The notes under the pieces were generated by a model. It made no database searches and was not told the DNA's origin. It was given only the letters and a program-made list of their open reading frames with translations. DNA of 35,423 bases from Sphingomonas sp. Leaf412 (GTDB taxonomy: Bacteria > Pseudomonadota > Alphaproteobacteria > Sphingomonadales > Sphingomonadaceae), in assembly GCF_001425405.1 (NCBI RefSeq), contig NZ_LMQP01000004.1, forward strand, positions 112,394 through 147,816. The letters are read 5' to 3'. Shown here piece after piece: positions 1 to 7,891 of this stretch (positions are counted from its first letter, which is position 1; each line of letters opens with the position of its first letter). A program made the position numbers and the translations under genes.

Positions 1-1055
1 TGCAGGGCAAATACCATTACGCCGGCAGCAATACCGCCAGCGGCCTCATCCACGAGGATATCGGCGGTTACAAGGTGGGCGACCTCGACTTCGTCGCGGC
101 GTTCGACGTGGACACGCGCAAGGTCGGCGTCGACCTGGGCGAGGCCATCTTCGCCAAGCCGAACTGCACGAAGGTGTTCCACGCCGACGTGCCGAAGACC
201 GGCACGATCGTGAAGATGGGCGCCAAGCTGGACGGCGTCGCCGCCCACATGCTGACCGCCGCCAACGACCGCGGGTTCGAGGTCGACGCCGCGGCGCGCG
301 ACGCGTCGAAGGCGGAGATCGTCGAGGAACTGAAGCGCACCGGCGCGCAGGTCCTGGTCAATTTCCTGCCCGTCGGCAGCCAGGAGGCGACCGAATTCTA
401 CATGGAATGCGCGATCGAGGCCGGGATCGGCGTCGTGAACTGCATGCCCGTGTTCATCGCGTCGAAGCCGGAGTGGGAGAAGCGCTTCGCCGACGCCGGC
501 CTGCCGATCATCGGCGACGACGTGAAGGCGCAGGTCGGCGCGACGATCGTCCATCGCGTGCTGTCGAACCTGTTCGGCCAGCGCGGCGTGACGATCGATC
601 ACACCTACCAGCTGAACACTGGCGGCAACACCGACTTCATGAACATGCTCGACCGCAACCGGCTGGCGAGCAAGAAGGAGTCGAAGACCGAGGCCGTGCA
701 GGCGGTCATCGCCGAGCGGCTGGCGGACGAGAACATCCACGTCGGCCCGTCGGACTATATCCCGTGGCTGCACGACAACAAATTGTGCTTCCTGCGCCTC
801 GAAGGTAATTTGTTCGGCGACGTGCCGATGAACCTGGAACTGCGCCTGTCGGTCGAGGATTCGCCGAATTCCGCGGCCGTCGTGGTCGATGCGATCCGGT
901 GCGTGAAGCTGGCGATGGACCGCGGCGTCGCGGGCGCCCTGACCGGCCCGTCGGCGTTCTTCTGCAAGCACCCGCCCGAGCAGGTCACGGACGACGTCGC
1001 GGCGCAGATGACCGACGAGTTCATCCACGCCGACACGCGCCTCGCCGCCGAATAA
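1..1055 (+). CDS. ino1: inositol-3-phosphate synthase, 5' partial
   Basis: Converts glucose 6-phosphate to 1D-myo-inositol 3-phosphate using NAD, the first step of inositol synthesis. The frame is open from base 3 (codons start at base 3), giving about 350 residues. The family is about 360 in the actinobacterial/archaeal-type branch, so only some 15-20 N-terminal residues, including the GxGNCASSL nucleotide loop, lie off the window. Visible family blocks are FVAAFDVDTRKVG, VNFLPVGS, NCMPVFIAS, IIGDDVKAQVGATI, LNTGGNTDFMNML, GPSDYIPWL and the C-terminal SPNSAAVVVDAIR. An internal GTG at 75 is not the start because conserved residues precede it. The next gene, a probable inositol-phosphate nucleotidyltransferase, begins 11 bases after the stop, which suggests an operon for an inositol-containing lipid or solute. 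Confidence 0.95.
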   Translation, partial: QGKYHYAGSNTASGLIHEDIGGYKVGDLDFVAAFDVDTRKVGVDLGEAIFAKPNCTKVFHADVPKTGTIVKMGAKLDGVAAHMLTAANDRGFEVDAAARDASKAEIVEELKRTGAQVLVNFLPVGSQEATEFYMECAIEAGIGVVNCMPVFIASKPEWEKRFADAGLPIIGDDVKAQVGATIVHRVLSNLFGQRGVTIDHTYQLNTGGNTDFMNMLDRNRLASKKESKTEAVQAVIAERLADENIHVGPSDYIPWLHDNKLCFLRLEGNLFGDVPMNLELRLSVEDSPNSAAVVVDAIRCVKLAMDRGVAGALTGPSAFFCKHPPEQVTDDVAAQMTDEFIHADTRLAAE

Positions 1056-1066
1056 GGCGACACCCC

Positions 1067-1780
1067 TTGCACGCCCTGATCGTCGCAGCCGGCTTCGGTA
1101 GCCGGCTGCGCGAGGTTTCGCCGTCGAAACCGCTGACTTTGGTGGCAGGCGTGCCGCTCATCGAGCGCGTCATACGCGCCGCGCATGACGGCGGTGCGAC
1201 GGCCTTCACCGTCGTGACGGGGCATGAGGGCGATCGCCTGGAACAACATCTGTTGCGCGCGGCGGCCCGGCTGAACGTGCCGGTCGCCTGCGTGCGGACC
1301 GGCGACTGGTCGCGGCCCAACGGCTTTTCGATCCTGACCGGCGCCGACGCGATCGGGCCGCAGCGCCACCTGCTGATGATGGCGGATCACCTGTTCGATC
1401 CCGCGCTGGTCGCCACGGTCGTCGCCGCGCCCGCGGCGCCGCTGGTCCTGGGCATCGACCGGCGGCTCGACAATCCGCTGGTCGACATGGACGACGTGAC
1501 GCGGGTGCGCACGCAGGGGGACCGTATCGTCGCGATCGGCAAGCACCTGCCCGATTACGACTGTTTCGATTGCGGCGTATTCGCGGTCGACGGCGGCTTC
1601 CACGACGCGTTGCGCGCCTCCGTCGCCGCGGGCGGCGCGGGGTCCATCTCCGCCGGGGTCGAGGCGCTGGCCGCCACCGGCGGCGCGCGGGTCGCGGACA
1701 TCGGCGACGCATGGTGGCTGGACGTGGACGATCCCCGCGCGCTCGAACAGGCGGAGCAGGCGCTGGCGCTCGCCGCCTGA
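1067..1780 (+). CDS. NTP-transferase, probable inositol-1-phosphate cytidylyltransferase
   Basis: Nucleotidyltransferase of the GT-A-like NTP_transferase fold, 237 residues. The N-terminus shows the nucleotide-binding loop AAGFGSRL followed by SPSKPL. A metal-binding Asp is in MMADHLFDP, and DCFDCGVFAVD and WWLDVDDP follow later. This layout fits the cytidylyltransferase half of archaeal/Thermotoga CTP:inositol-1-phosphate enzymes. Together with the inositol-3-phosphate synthase gene ending 11 bp upstream it suggests CDP-inositol production. The start is a TTG at 1067, because homology begins right there (HALIVAAGFGSR); upstream ATGs lie inside the preceding gene. A sugar-1-phosphate or phosphocholine nucleotidyltransferase is the alternative. 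The substrate is inferred from context, not seen. Confidence 0.8.
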   Translation: MHALIVAAGFGSRLREVSPSKPLTLVAGVPLIERVIRAAHDGGATAFTVVTGHEGDRLEQHLLRAAARLNVPVACVRTGDWSRPNGFSILTGADAIGPQRHLLMMADHLFDPALVATVVAAPAAPLVLGIDRRLDNPLVDMDDVTRVRTQGDRIVAIGKHLPDYDCFDCGVFAVDGGFHDALRASVAAGGAGSISAGVEALAATGGARVADIGDAWWLDVDDPRALEQAEQALALAA

Positions 1781-1868
1781 CGGCAAGATTTCGTCACGAA
1801 GCGGACCGGAACACGGCGCCCCGCCCGCGCTTTTCCCGCGACGAACCCTGTTGTCGAAGGAAGCCTGC

Positions 1869-2075
1869 ATGTCCGACCACTCCCGTCCGCGCCGCTCCGT
1901 CCGCACCATGGGGGGCTGGCCCGCGCTCGCCGTCCTCTTCGCGGTGATCGCGGCGGTGCTGTACTTCACCCTGATTCGCCACGACCCCGCCGCCGAGGTG
2001 CGCGTCGGCTCCGGCACCGCGCAGGCGATGTGGGACGGCACCCATCCGAAGGAGGCGACGCCCGCTCGCCAATAG
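1869..2075 (+). CDS. small single-pass membrane protein, function unknown
   Basis: A 68-residue protein that I do not recognise. The N-terminus is basic (SRPRRSVR) and is followed by one hydrophobic helix around residues 18-38 (WPALAVLFAVIAAVLYFTLI). A short polar tail ends in EATPARQ. By the positive-inside rule the N-terminus should be cytoplasmic and the tail periplasmic. The ATG at 1869 is preceded by a GAAGGA Shine-Dalgarno-like sequence; a TTG at 1851 would add only six residues. It sits between the inositol genes and a thiolase, with 89 bp before and 44 bp after. Confidence 0.65.
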   Translation: MSDHSRPRRSVRTMGGWPALAVLFAVIAAVLYFTLIRHDPAAEVRVGSGTAQAMWDGTHPKEATPARQ

Positions 2076-2119
2076 GCCCGCGTCGCGCTAGGCTGTCCCG
2101 CATAGCAGCAGGAGAGGCC

Positions 2120-3319
2120 ATGATGCGCGAAGCCGCGATCGTTTCCACCGCCCGTACCGCCATCGGCAAGGCATATCGCGGTGCGTTCAACGCGACCGAG
2201 GCGCCGGTCCTGGCGGGCCATGTCATGAACGCGGCGGTGGAGCGCGCCGGGATCGATCCGGCGCGGATCGACGACGTGTTCTGGGGCATCGGCAACCAAT
2301 GGGGCACGCAGGGCGGCAACGCCGGGCGGATGGCGATCTTCGCCGGCGGCCTGCCGCAATCCGTCCCCGCCTTCACGCTGGACCGCAAGTGCGGCAGCGG
2401 GCTGACCGCGGTGGCGCTCGCGGCGCGGTCGATCATCGCGGGCGATATCGACGTCGCGCTGGCGGGCGGGATGGAATCGATCAGCTACACCGTCACCAAG
2501 GACGCGCCGCGCTTCGTGAACGAGAGCGTGGTGGCGAAGGAGCCGGCGGCGTACATCCCGATGATCGAGACGGCGGAGATCGTCGCGGACCGCTACCACA
2601 TCAGTCGCGAAGCGCAGGACGCCTATGCCGCGCAGAGCCAGCAGCGCGCCGCGCGCGGGCTGGAAACCGGTGCCTTCGCGGAGGAGATCGTGCCGATCAC
2701 GGTCGAGAAGGCGCTGTTCGACAAGGCGGGCAACCGCACCGGCAGCGAAACCGTGACGATCGCGCAGGACGAAGGCATCCGCGCGGGCACCACCGCGGAA
2801 GGGTTGGCGGGCCTCAAGACCGTCTGGGCCGGGGGTGCCTTCACCGGGCCGGGCGCCAACGTCACCGCCGGCAACGCCAGCCAGCTGTCCGACGGGGCGG
2901 CGGCGCAGATCGTGATGGACCGCGCCACCGCGGTGGCGGAAGGACGCAACGTGCTGGGCGTCTATCGCGGGTTCCAGGCCGCGGGATGCGCGCCGGACGA
3001 GATGGGGATCGGCCCCGTGTTCGCGATCCCGAAGCTGCTCGACCGCGCCGGGCTGTCGGTGGCGGACATCGGCCTATGGGAACTGAACGAGGCGTTCGCG
3101 TCGCAATGCCTGTATTGCCGCGACCACCTCGGCATCGATCCCGACAAATACAACGTCAACGGCGGCGCGATCGCGGTCGGGCATCCGTTCGGCATGACGG
3201 GCAGCCGGCTGGTCGGCCACGCGCTGATCGAGGGGCGCAAGCGCGGCGTGCGCTACGTCGTGGTCAGCATGTGCACCGCGGGCGGGATGGGCGCGGCGGG
3301 GCTGTTCGAGATCGTGTGA
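2120..3319 (+). CDS. acetyl-CoA C-acyltransferase (thiolase)
   Basis: Thiolase of 399 residues that condenses or cleaves acyl-CoA/3-ketoacyl-CoA, acting in the cytoplasm. The nucleophile is Cys91 in DRKCGSGLTA. The C-terminal catalytic His lies in NGGAIAVGHPFGMTGSR and the acid/base Cys in SMCTAGGMGAAG. Length matches the family. The ATG at 2120 follows AGGAGAGGCC with good spacing; a second ATG at 2123 is possible. Upstream open frame from 2030 lacks homology. Substrate chain length cannot be read from sequence. A second thiolase lies at 25038-26228, so the genome has at least two. FadA-type beta-oxidation or acetoacetyl-CoA roles are both possible. Confidence 0.93.
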   Translation: MMREAAIVSTARTAIGKAYRGAFNATEAPVLAGHVMNAAVERAGIDPARIDDVFWGIGNQWGTQGGNAGRMAIFAGGLPQSVPAFTLDRKCGSGLTAVALAARSIIAGDIDVALAGGMESISYTVTKDAPRFVNESVVAKEPAAYIPMIETAEIVADRYHISREAQDAYAAQSQQRAARGLETGAFAEEIVPITVEKALFDKAGNRTGSETVTIAQDEGIRAGTTAEGLAGLKTVWAGGAFTGPGANVTAGNASQLSDGAAAQIVMDRATAVAEGRNVLGVYRGFQAAGCAPDEMGIGPVFAIPKLLDRAGLSVADIGLWELNEAFASQCLYCRDHLGIDPDKYNVNGGAIAVGHPFGMTGSRLVGHALIEGRKRGVRYVVVSMCTAGGMGAAGLFEIV

Positions 3320-3371
3320 CGGAGGAACGCGGCGGCGGCGGCGGGGTTACGCCCGGCGAAGGAGACATGCC

Positions 3372-3518
3372 ATGTTGTGGACGATCGCGATCATCCTGCT
3401 GATCCTGTGGGCGCTGGGCTTCGTCGTGTTCCACGTCGCGAGCGGGCTGATCCACATCCTGATCGTCCTGGCGATCATCGTCGGTCTGGTGCAGCTGTTC
3501 CGGGGCCGTCGCGTCTAG
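3372..3518 (+). CDS. 48-residue Lmo0937-family-like membrane peptide
   Basis: Very short gene encoding MLWTIAIILLILWALG followed by a second hydrophobic run (LIHILIVLAIIVGLVQLF) and a basic end GRRV. This two-helix hairpin pattern matches the tiny Lmo0937/DUF5670-type membrane proteins found in many bacteria, whose role is poorly known and often stress-related. The ATG at 3372 has GGAGA 6 bases upstream. The gene overlaps the end of the convergent rarD gene by 44 bp (3475-3518). I am fairly confident it is real because the peptide matches a known small family. Confidence 0.75.
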   Translation: MLWTIAIILLILWALGFVVFHVASGLIHILIVLAIIVGLVQLFRGRRV

Positions 3519-4413
3519 ACGCGCGGACGCTGTCCCACGCGAACAGCGCGCAGCCGGTCCAGATCAGGCCGAACGTGGCGAGGTGGTAGCCGCGGAGCGG
3601 TTCGCCGAACAGCCACACCGCCTCCACGAACTGCATCGACGGCGCGATATATTGCAGCAGGCCGAGCGTGGAATAGGGCATCGCGCGCGCCGCGGCGGCG
3701 AACATCAGCAGCGGGGCGGCGGTGGCGGCGCCCGATCCGATCAGCAGCAGGTCGGTGTAGCGGTCGTGGCCGAACGCGGCGCCGGTCCCGTCGCCGCCCT
3801 GCCCCGCCAGCAGCACGACCGCCAGGCATAGAGGCGCCAGCAGCAGCGTCTCGATCGTCAGGCCGCCGAGCGCGTCGATCGCGACGACCTTCCTGACCAG
3901 GCCGTAGGTCCCGAAGCTGGTGGCGAGCGCCAGCGGCACCCACAGGACGCCGACGCCGCCCGCCACCGCCATCACCAGCACGCCCGCCGCCGCGACCGCG
4001 ATCGCGACCCCCTGCAACCGCCGCAGCCGTTCCCCCAGCACCGCGACGCCCAGCGCGACGTTGACCAGCGGGTTGATGAAGTAGCCGAGGCTGGCGGACA
4101 GGGCGTGGCCGCTGTTGATCGCCCAGATGAAGACGTACCAGTTGATTGCGATCAGCGCCGCACTGGCGGCCAGCAGCAGCAGGGTCCGCCCGCGCGCGGC
4201 ACGGCGGATATCGCCCACGCGCCGCGCGACGACGACGATGACGCCGAGCAGCAGCAGCGACCACAGCACGCGATGCGCCAGCACCTGCATCGGCGGGACG
4301 TGCGACAGCAGCCGCAGGTACAGCGGCAGGAAGCCCCACGACACATAGGCGCCGACGCCGAGCAGCAGCCCGCGACGCGAGGGGGACGGGGACGGGGACG
4401 GGGCGGCGGTCAT
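3475..4413 (-). CDS. rarD: EamA/RarD family transporter
   Basis: Inner-membrane protein of 312 residues with about ten hydrophobic segments. It begins RRGLLLGVGAYVSWGFLPLY, a typical RarD start. The motifs INWYVFIWAINSGHALSASLGYF, split across helices, and LQYIAPSMQF are characteristic of RarD, the drug/metabolite-transporter branch annotated as chloramphenicol-sensitive proteins. Substrate is unknown. The N-terminus has a repeated Pro-Ser stretch (PSPSPSPS) encoded by GGGGAC repeats. The 3' end overlaps the convergent small membrane-peptide gene. No operon partner is on the same strand; the repeat array lies upstream. Confidence 0.9.
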   Translation of the reverse strand: MTAAPSPSPSPSRRGLLLGVGAYVSWGFLPLYLRLLSHVPPMQVLAHRVLWSLLLLGVIVVVARRVGDIRRAARGRTLLLLAASAALIAINWYVFIWAINSGHALSASLGYFINPLVNVALGVAVLGERLRRLQGVAIAVAAAGVLVMAVAGGVGVLWVPLALATSFGTYGLVRKVVAIDALGGLTIETLLLAPLCLAVVLLAGQGGDGTGAAFGHDRYTDLLLIGSGAATAAPLLMFAAAARAMPYSTLGLLQYIAPSMQFVEAVWLFGEPLRGYHLATFGLIWTGCALFAWDSVRASRRDGPGTAAPDRR

Positions 4414-4626
4414 GCCGCGGCGCCCGGAAGGTCAGCGGAAGGTCGCATGGTCGCGGATGCGCGCGCATGCATGGACGCGGGCGCGGGCTGGGTCGGGGAG
4501 GCGGCGATGCAGGTCACGCGTCGGGCCGTACGCGCAAGTGGCGATGTAGGACAGGGGTGGTGTCGTCCGTCGGTGGCGGGGTTGGTTGGGGCGGGACCGA
4601 CGTGGCGAACACTGCTGGGGAGTCTT

Positions 4627-5441
4627 CTTCATGCCGGGCTTGTCCTGGCATCCACCCCTCCGCCAGACCTGACGCCGTTGGACTCGTGGCGCGATGGATG
4701 CCGGGTCCAGCCCGGCATGACGGATGGGGCGCGGGCCTGCTAATGACTCTCGACGTCCCGCGGCCGGGCCGGAACGACGTGATGGATATCATCGACCAAT
4801 CCTGCCCGTCATGCCGGGCTTGTCCCGGCATCCATCCTTCCGCCTGACCTCACGCCGTTGGACTCGTGGCGCGATGGATGCCGGGTCCAGCCCGGCATGA
4901 CGGATGGGGCGCGGGCCTGCTAATGGCTCTCGACGTCTTGCGGCCGGGCCGGGACGACGTGGCGGATAGCGTCGACGGATCTTCGCCGTCATGCCGGGCT
5001 TGTCCCGGCATCCACCCCTCCGCCTGACCTTACGCCGCGCGACTCGCGGGGCGGTGGATGCCGGGACGGGCCCGGCATGACGGTGTGGTGGAGGTGGGCG
5101 TAAGGTCTTCGACGTCACCCAGGCAGACCGGGGCCGGCGTCGCGAACACCACCGCCCACGCGGCCCGTCATGCCGGGCTTGTCCCGGCATCCATCCTTCC
5201 GCCTGACCTCACGCCGTTGGACTCGCGGCGCGATGGATGCCGGGTCCAGCCCGGCATGACGTATGGGGCGCAGGCCTGCTAATGACTCTCGACGTCCCGC
5301 GGCCGGGCCGGGACGACGTGATGGATATCATCGACCAATCCTGCCCGTCATGCCGGGCTTGACCCGGCATCCATCCCTCCGCCTGACCTCACGCCGTTGA
5401 ACTCGTGGCGCGATGGATGCCGGGACAAGCCCGGCATGACG
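4627..5441. repeat. tandem array of five 96-bp inverted-repeat elements, 180-bp period
   Basis: This stretch fills the 1,074-bp gene-free gap between rarD and the E2 gene; nothing else is seen in 4414-4626 or 5442-5487. Five elements lie at 4627-4722, 4807-4902, 4987-5082, 5166-5261 and 5346-5441. Each begins CGTCATGCCGGGCTTGTCCC and ends CCCGGCATGACG, with a further hairpin in each arm. Spacers are 84, 84, 83 and 84 bp and are related to each other. Copies 1-2 with their spacer are nearly identical to copies 4-5 with theirs, at an offset of 539 bp, pointing to a higher-order duplication. Full copies of the same element recur at 10463, 24158 and 35266. Confidence 0.95.
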
Positions 5442-5487
5442 GGTGGGGCGCGGGCCTGTTGGTGGCTCTCGCGCCGACGACTACGCG

Positions 5488-6840
5488 TCAGTCCGCGAAC
5501 AGCAGGACCGGGGTTTCCAGCAGCTTCTTCAGCGCCTGGACGTAGCTTGCCGCGTCCCAGCCGTCGACGACGCGGTGGTCGCAGCTGATCGACAGGTTCA
5601 TCAGCTTCGCGCGGACGATATCGTCGCCCCGGAACACGGGGCGCTCGACGATCTTGTTCGGGCCGATGATGGCCACTTCGGGCCGGTTGATGACCGGCGT
5701 CGTCGCGATGCCGCCGAGCGGGCCGAGCGAGGTGACGGTGATCGTGCCGTTGCCCAGTTCGTCGGGCTTCAGCTTGCCGGCGCGCGCGGCGTCGGCCAGC
5801 CGCGCGATCTCGGTCGCGAGCTGCCAGACGTTGCGGTCCTGCGCGTCGCGGATGACGGGGACGGTCAGGCCCGCGTCGGTCTGCGCCGCCATGCCGACAT
5901 GCACGCTGCCGTGGCGCGTCACCACGCCCGCCCCCCCGTCGCCCGTGTCGTCGTAGCGCGCGTTGAGCATCGGGAAGTCGGGCAAAGTGCGACAGATGGC
6001 GACGATCATCAGCGGCAGGATCGTCAGCTTCGGACGTTGCCCGCGGTTGGCGTTCAGGTCGGCGCGGACGCGTTCCAGCTCGGTCACGTCGATCTCGTCG
6101 ACATAGGTGAAGTGCGGGATGTTGCGCTTCGACGCGGTCATGTTCTCCGCGATGCGGCGGCGCATGCCGATGACCTTGATCGCCTCGTCCGCGCGGGCGC
6201 GGCCGGCGTGGGGGGCGTGATAGCCCTCGCCGCCGGTGTAGCGCAGGTAGGCGTCGAGGTCCGAATGCCGGATGCGGTCGCCCTCGGCGATGCGGACCTG
6301 CGACAGGTCGACGTTCAGGTCCGCCGCGCGGGCGCGGACCGCGGGGGAAGCGAGGACCTTGTGATCCTCCCCGGCACGGGGAGGGGGACCGTTCGTCCCG
6401 GCGGATGGCGGGGGGGCGGCCGCGGGTGGCGACGTCTGAAGATCAGCCGACGTCGGTTCGGTCGCACGTTCCACTGGCGGGGTCGCGTGCGGCGCTCCCC
6501 CTCCACCGGCTTCGCCGATCCCCCTCCCCGTGCCGGGGAGGATATTTTCCTCCACGCCGGGGTTCTCGGCCTCGAACGTCGGCTCGTCCGCGACTTCGGC
6601 TTCCGTCTCGATCACCACCAGCGCGGCGCCGATCGAGACCTGGTCGCCGACCTCGCCCGCCAGTTCGACGACGGTGCCCGCGACGGGGGATTCCATCTCC
6701 ACCGTCGCCTTGTCGGTCATCATGTCGGCGAGGCCCTGATCCTCCTCGACGCGGTCGCCGACGGCGACGTGCCATGCCACGATCTCGGCCTCGGAAATGC
6801 CTTCGCCGATGTCGGGCAGCTTGAAGGTGAAACGTGCCAT
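5488..6840 (-). CDS. bkdB: branched-chain 2-oxoacid dehydrogenase E2 (dihydrolipoamide acyltransferase)
   Basis: Core acyltransferase of a 2-oxoacid dehydrogenase complex, 450 residues. The lipoyl domain spans residues 1-80 with the lipoylated Lys44 in MTDKATVEM. The peripheral subunit-binding domain is about 162-200 (ASPAVRARAADLNVDL). The catalytic domain follows, with the active-site CDHRVVDG about 30 residues from the C-terminus. The linker between the first two domains (about 99-160) is encoded by a GC-rich inverted-repeat pair, so part of it reads GTGRGIGEAGGGGA. The gene starts 4 bp after the E1beta stop. The E1alpha type indicates branched-chain oxoacids as substrate. A separate E3 gene must lie elsewhere. 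Confidence 0.93.
   Translation of the reverse strand: MARFTFKLPDIGEGISEAEIVAWHVAVGDRVEEDQGLADMMTDKATVEMESPVAGTVVELAGEVGDQVSIGAALVVIETEAEVADEPTFEAENPGVEENILPGTGRGIGEAGGGGAPHATPPVERATEPTSADLQTSPPAAAPPPSAGTNGPPPRAGEDHKVLASPAVRARAADLNVDLSQVRIAEGDRIRHSDLDAYLRYTGGEGYHAPHAGRARADEAIKVIGMRRRIAENMTASKRNIPHFTYVDEIDVTELERVRADLNANRGQRPKLTILPLMIVAICRTLPDFPMLNARYDDTGDGGAGVVTRHGSVHVGMAAQTDAGLTVPVIRDAQDRNVWQLATEIARLADAARAGKLKPDELGNGTITVTSLGPLGGIATTPVINRPEVAIIGPNKIVERPVFRGDDIVRAKLMNLSISCDHRVVDGWDAASYVQALKKLLETPVLLFAD
6363..6544. repeat. palindromic element pair inside the E2 linker
   Basis: Two copies of a CCTCCCCGGCACGGGGAGG-like palindrome, at about 6365-6384 and 6519-6542, bracket a roughly 135-bp GC-rich middle containing CCCCCTCCACCGGCTTCGCC. 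The reading frame of the E2 gene runs straight through. This family differs in sequence from the 96-bp CGTCATGCC family. The insert falls in the flexible linker between the lipoyl and subunit-binding domains, where extra residues should be tolerated. Confidence 0.8.
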
Positions 6841-6844
6841 CGTC

Positions 6845-7891
6845 TTATCCGTCCTTCAGGATCTTTTTCAGCGCCTGTCCGATCCGCACGGGACCGGGGA
6901 AATAGGCCCATTCCAGGCTGTGCGGATAGGGCGTGTCGAACCCGGTGACGCGCTCGACCGGCGCCTCCAGGTGGTAGAAACAGCGTTCCTGCACCAGCGC
7001 GGACAGCTCCGCGCCGAAGCCGCCGGTGCGCGTCGCCTCGTGCACGATCAGGCAGCGGCCGGTCTTCTTCACCGACGCCTCGATCGTCTCGATATCCAGC
7101 GGCACCAGCGTGCGCAGGTCGACGATCTCCGCATCGATGCCCTCGTCCGCGACGACCTGCGCGCAGACGTGGACCATCGTGCCATAGGCGAGGATCGTGA
7201 CCGCCTCGCCGGTCCGCACCACGTTCGCCTTGCCCAGCGGGATGCGATAATATCCCTCCGGCACCGCGCCCGCGGGATGTTTCGACCAGTTTTCGGCCGG
7301 GCGGTCCCAATGGCCGTTGAACGGGCCGTTGTAGATACGCTTGGGTTCGAAGAACAACGTGGGGTCGTTGTCCTCGATCGCGGCGATCAGCAGGCCCTTG
7401 GCATCGTAGGGGGTCGACGGGATGACGGTCTTGACCCCCGATACGTGGGTGAAGATGCCCTCCGGCGACTGGCTGTGCGTCTGCCCGCCGAAGATGCCGC
7501 CGCCGAAGGGCGAGCGGACCGTGATGGGGGAGATGAACTCGCCGCCCGAGCGATAGCGCAGCCGCGCCGCCTCGCTGACCAATTGGTCCAGCGCGGGGTA
7601 GATATAGTCGGCGAACTGGATTTCCGGCACGGGGCGCAGGCCGTAGGCGCCCATGCCGACCGCGACGCCGATGATGCCGCATTCGGTGATCGGCGTGTCG
7701 AACACGCGGGTCTTGCCGTATTTCTTCTGCAACCCCGCGGTGGCGCGGAAGACGCCGCCGAAATAGCCGACATCCTCCCCCATCACCACGACGCCGGGGT
7801 CGCGATCCATCATCACGTCCATGGCGGAATTGATCGCCTGGATCATGTTCATGCGGGTGGTGGTTTCGGACTGTTCCATCGTCTCGGTCAT
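6845..7891 (-). CDS. bkdA2: branched-chain 2-oxoacid dehydrogenase E1 component, beta subunit
   Basis: Transketolase-like E1beta subunit of 348 residues, partner of the adjacent E1alpha. The two decarboxylate the 2-oxoacid with thiamine diphosphate and acylate E2. Diagnostic blocks are MNMIQAINSAMD, GEDVGYFGGVFRAT, RVFDTPITECGIIGVAVG, FADYIYPALDQ, GGGIFGGQTHSQSPE and the C-terminal transketolase domain with LRTLVPLD and HEATRTGGFGAE. The ATG at 7891 shares one base with the E1alpha stop (TGATG), indicating translational coupling. The E2 start follows 4 bp after this stop. A start at the internal MEQSETTT or MNMIQ is possible. Confidence 0.94.
   Translation of the reverse strand: MTETMEQSETTTRMNMIQAINSAMDVMMDRDPGVVVMGEDVGYFGGVFRATAGLQKKYGKTRVFDTPITECGIIGVAVGMGAYGLRPVPEIQFADYIYPALDQLVSEAARLRYRSGGEFISPITVRSPFGGGIFGGQTHSQSPEGIFTHVSGVKTVIPSTPYDAKGLLIAAIEDNDPTLFFEPKRIYNGPFNGHWDRPAENWSKHPAGAVPEGYYRIPLGKANVVRTGEAVTILAYGTMVHVCAQVVADEGIDAEIVDLRTLVPLDIETIEASVKKTGRCLIVHEATRTGGFGAELSALVQERCFYHLEAPVERVTGFDTPYPHSLEWAYFPGPVRIGQALKKILKDG

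Noticed and set aside
75..1055. GTG at 75 as the start of inositol-3-phosphate synthase
   Set aside because: Family-conserved residues are encoded upstream to the window edge, so the gene is truncated by the window.
755..2599. A 614-residue antisense frame over the inositol genes
   Set aside because: Composition is shadow-like and the plus-strand genes are clear.
4627..5441. CRISPR array
   Set aside because: Repeats are 96 bp with internal palindromes, spacers are 83-84 bp and related to each other, and no cas gene is present.
4627..5441. REP/BIME with a RAYT transposase
   Set aside because: Elements are longer than REP sequences and no RAYT gene is in the window; this leaves the mobiliser unknown.
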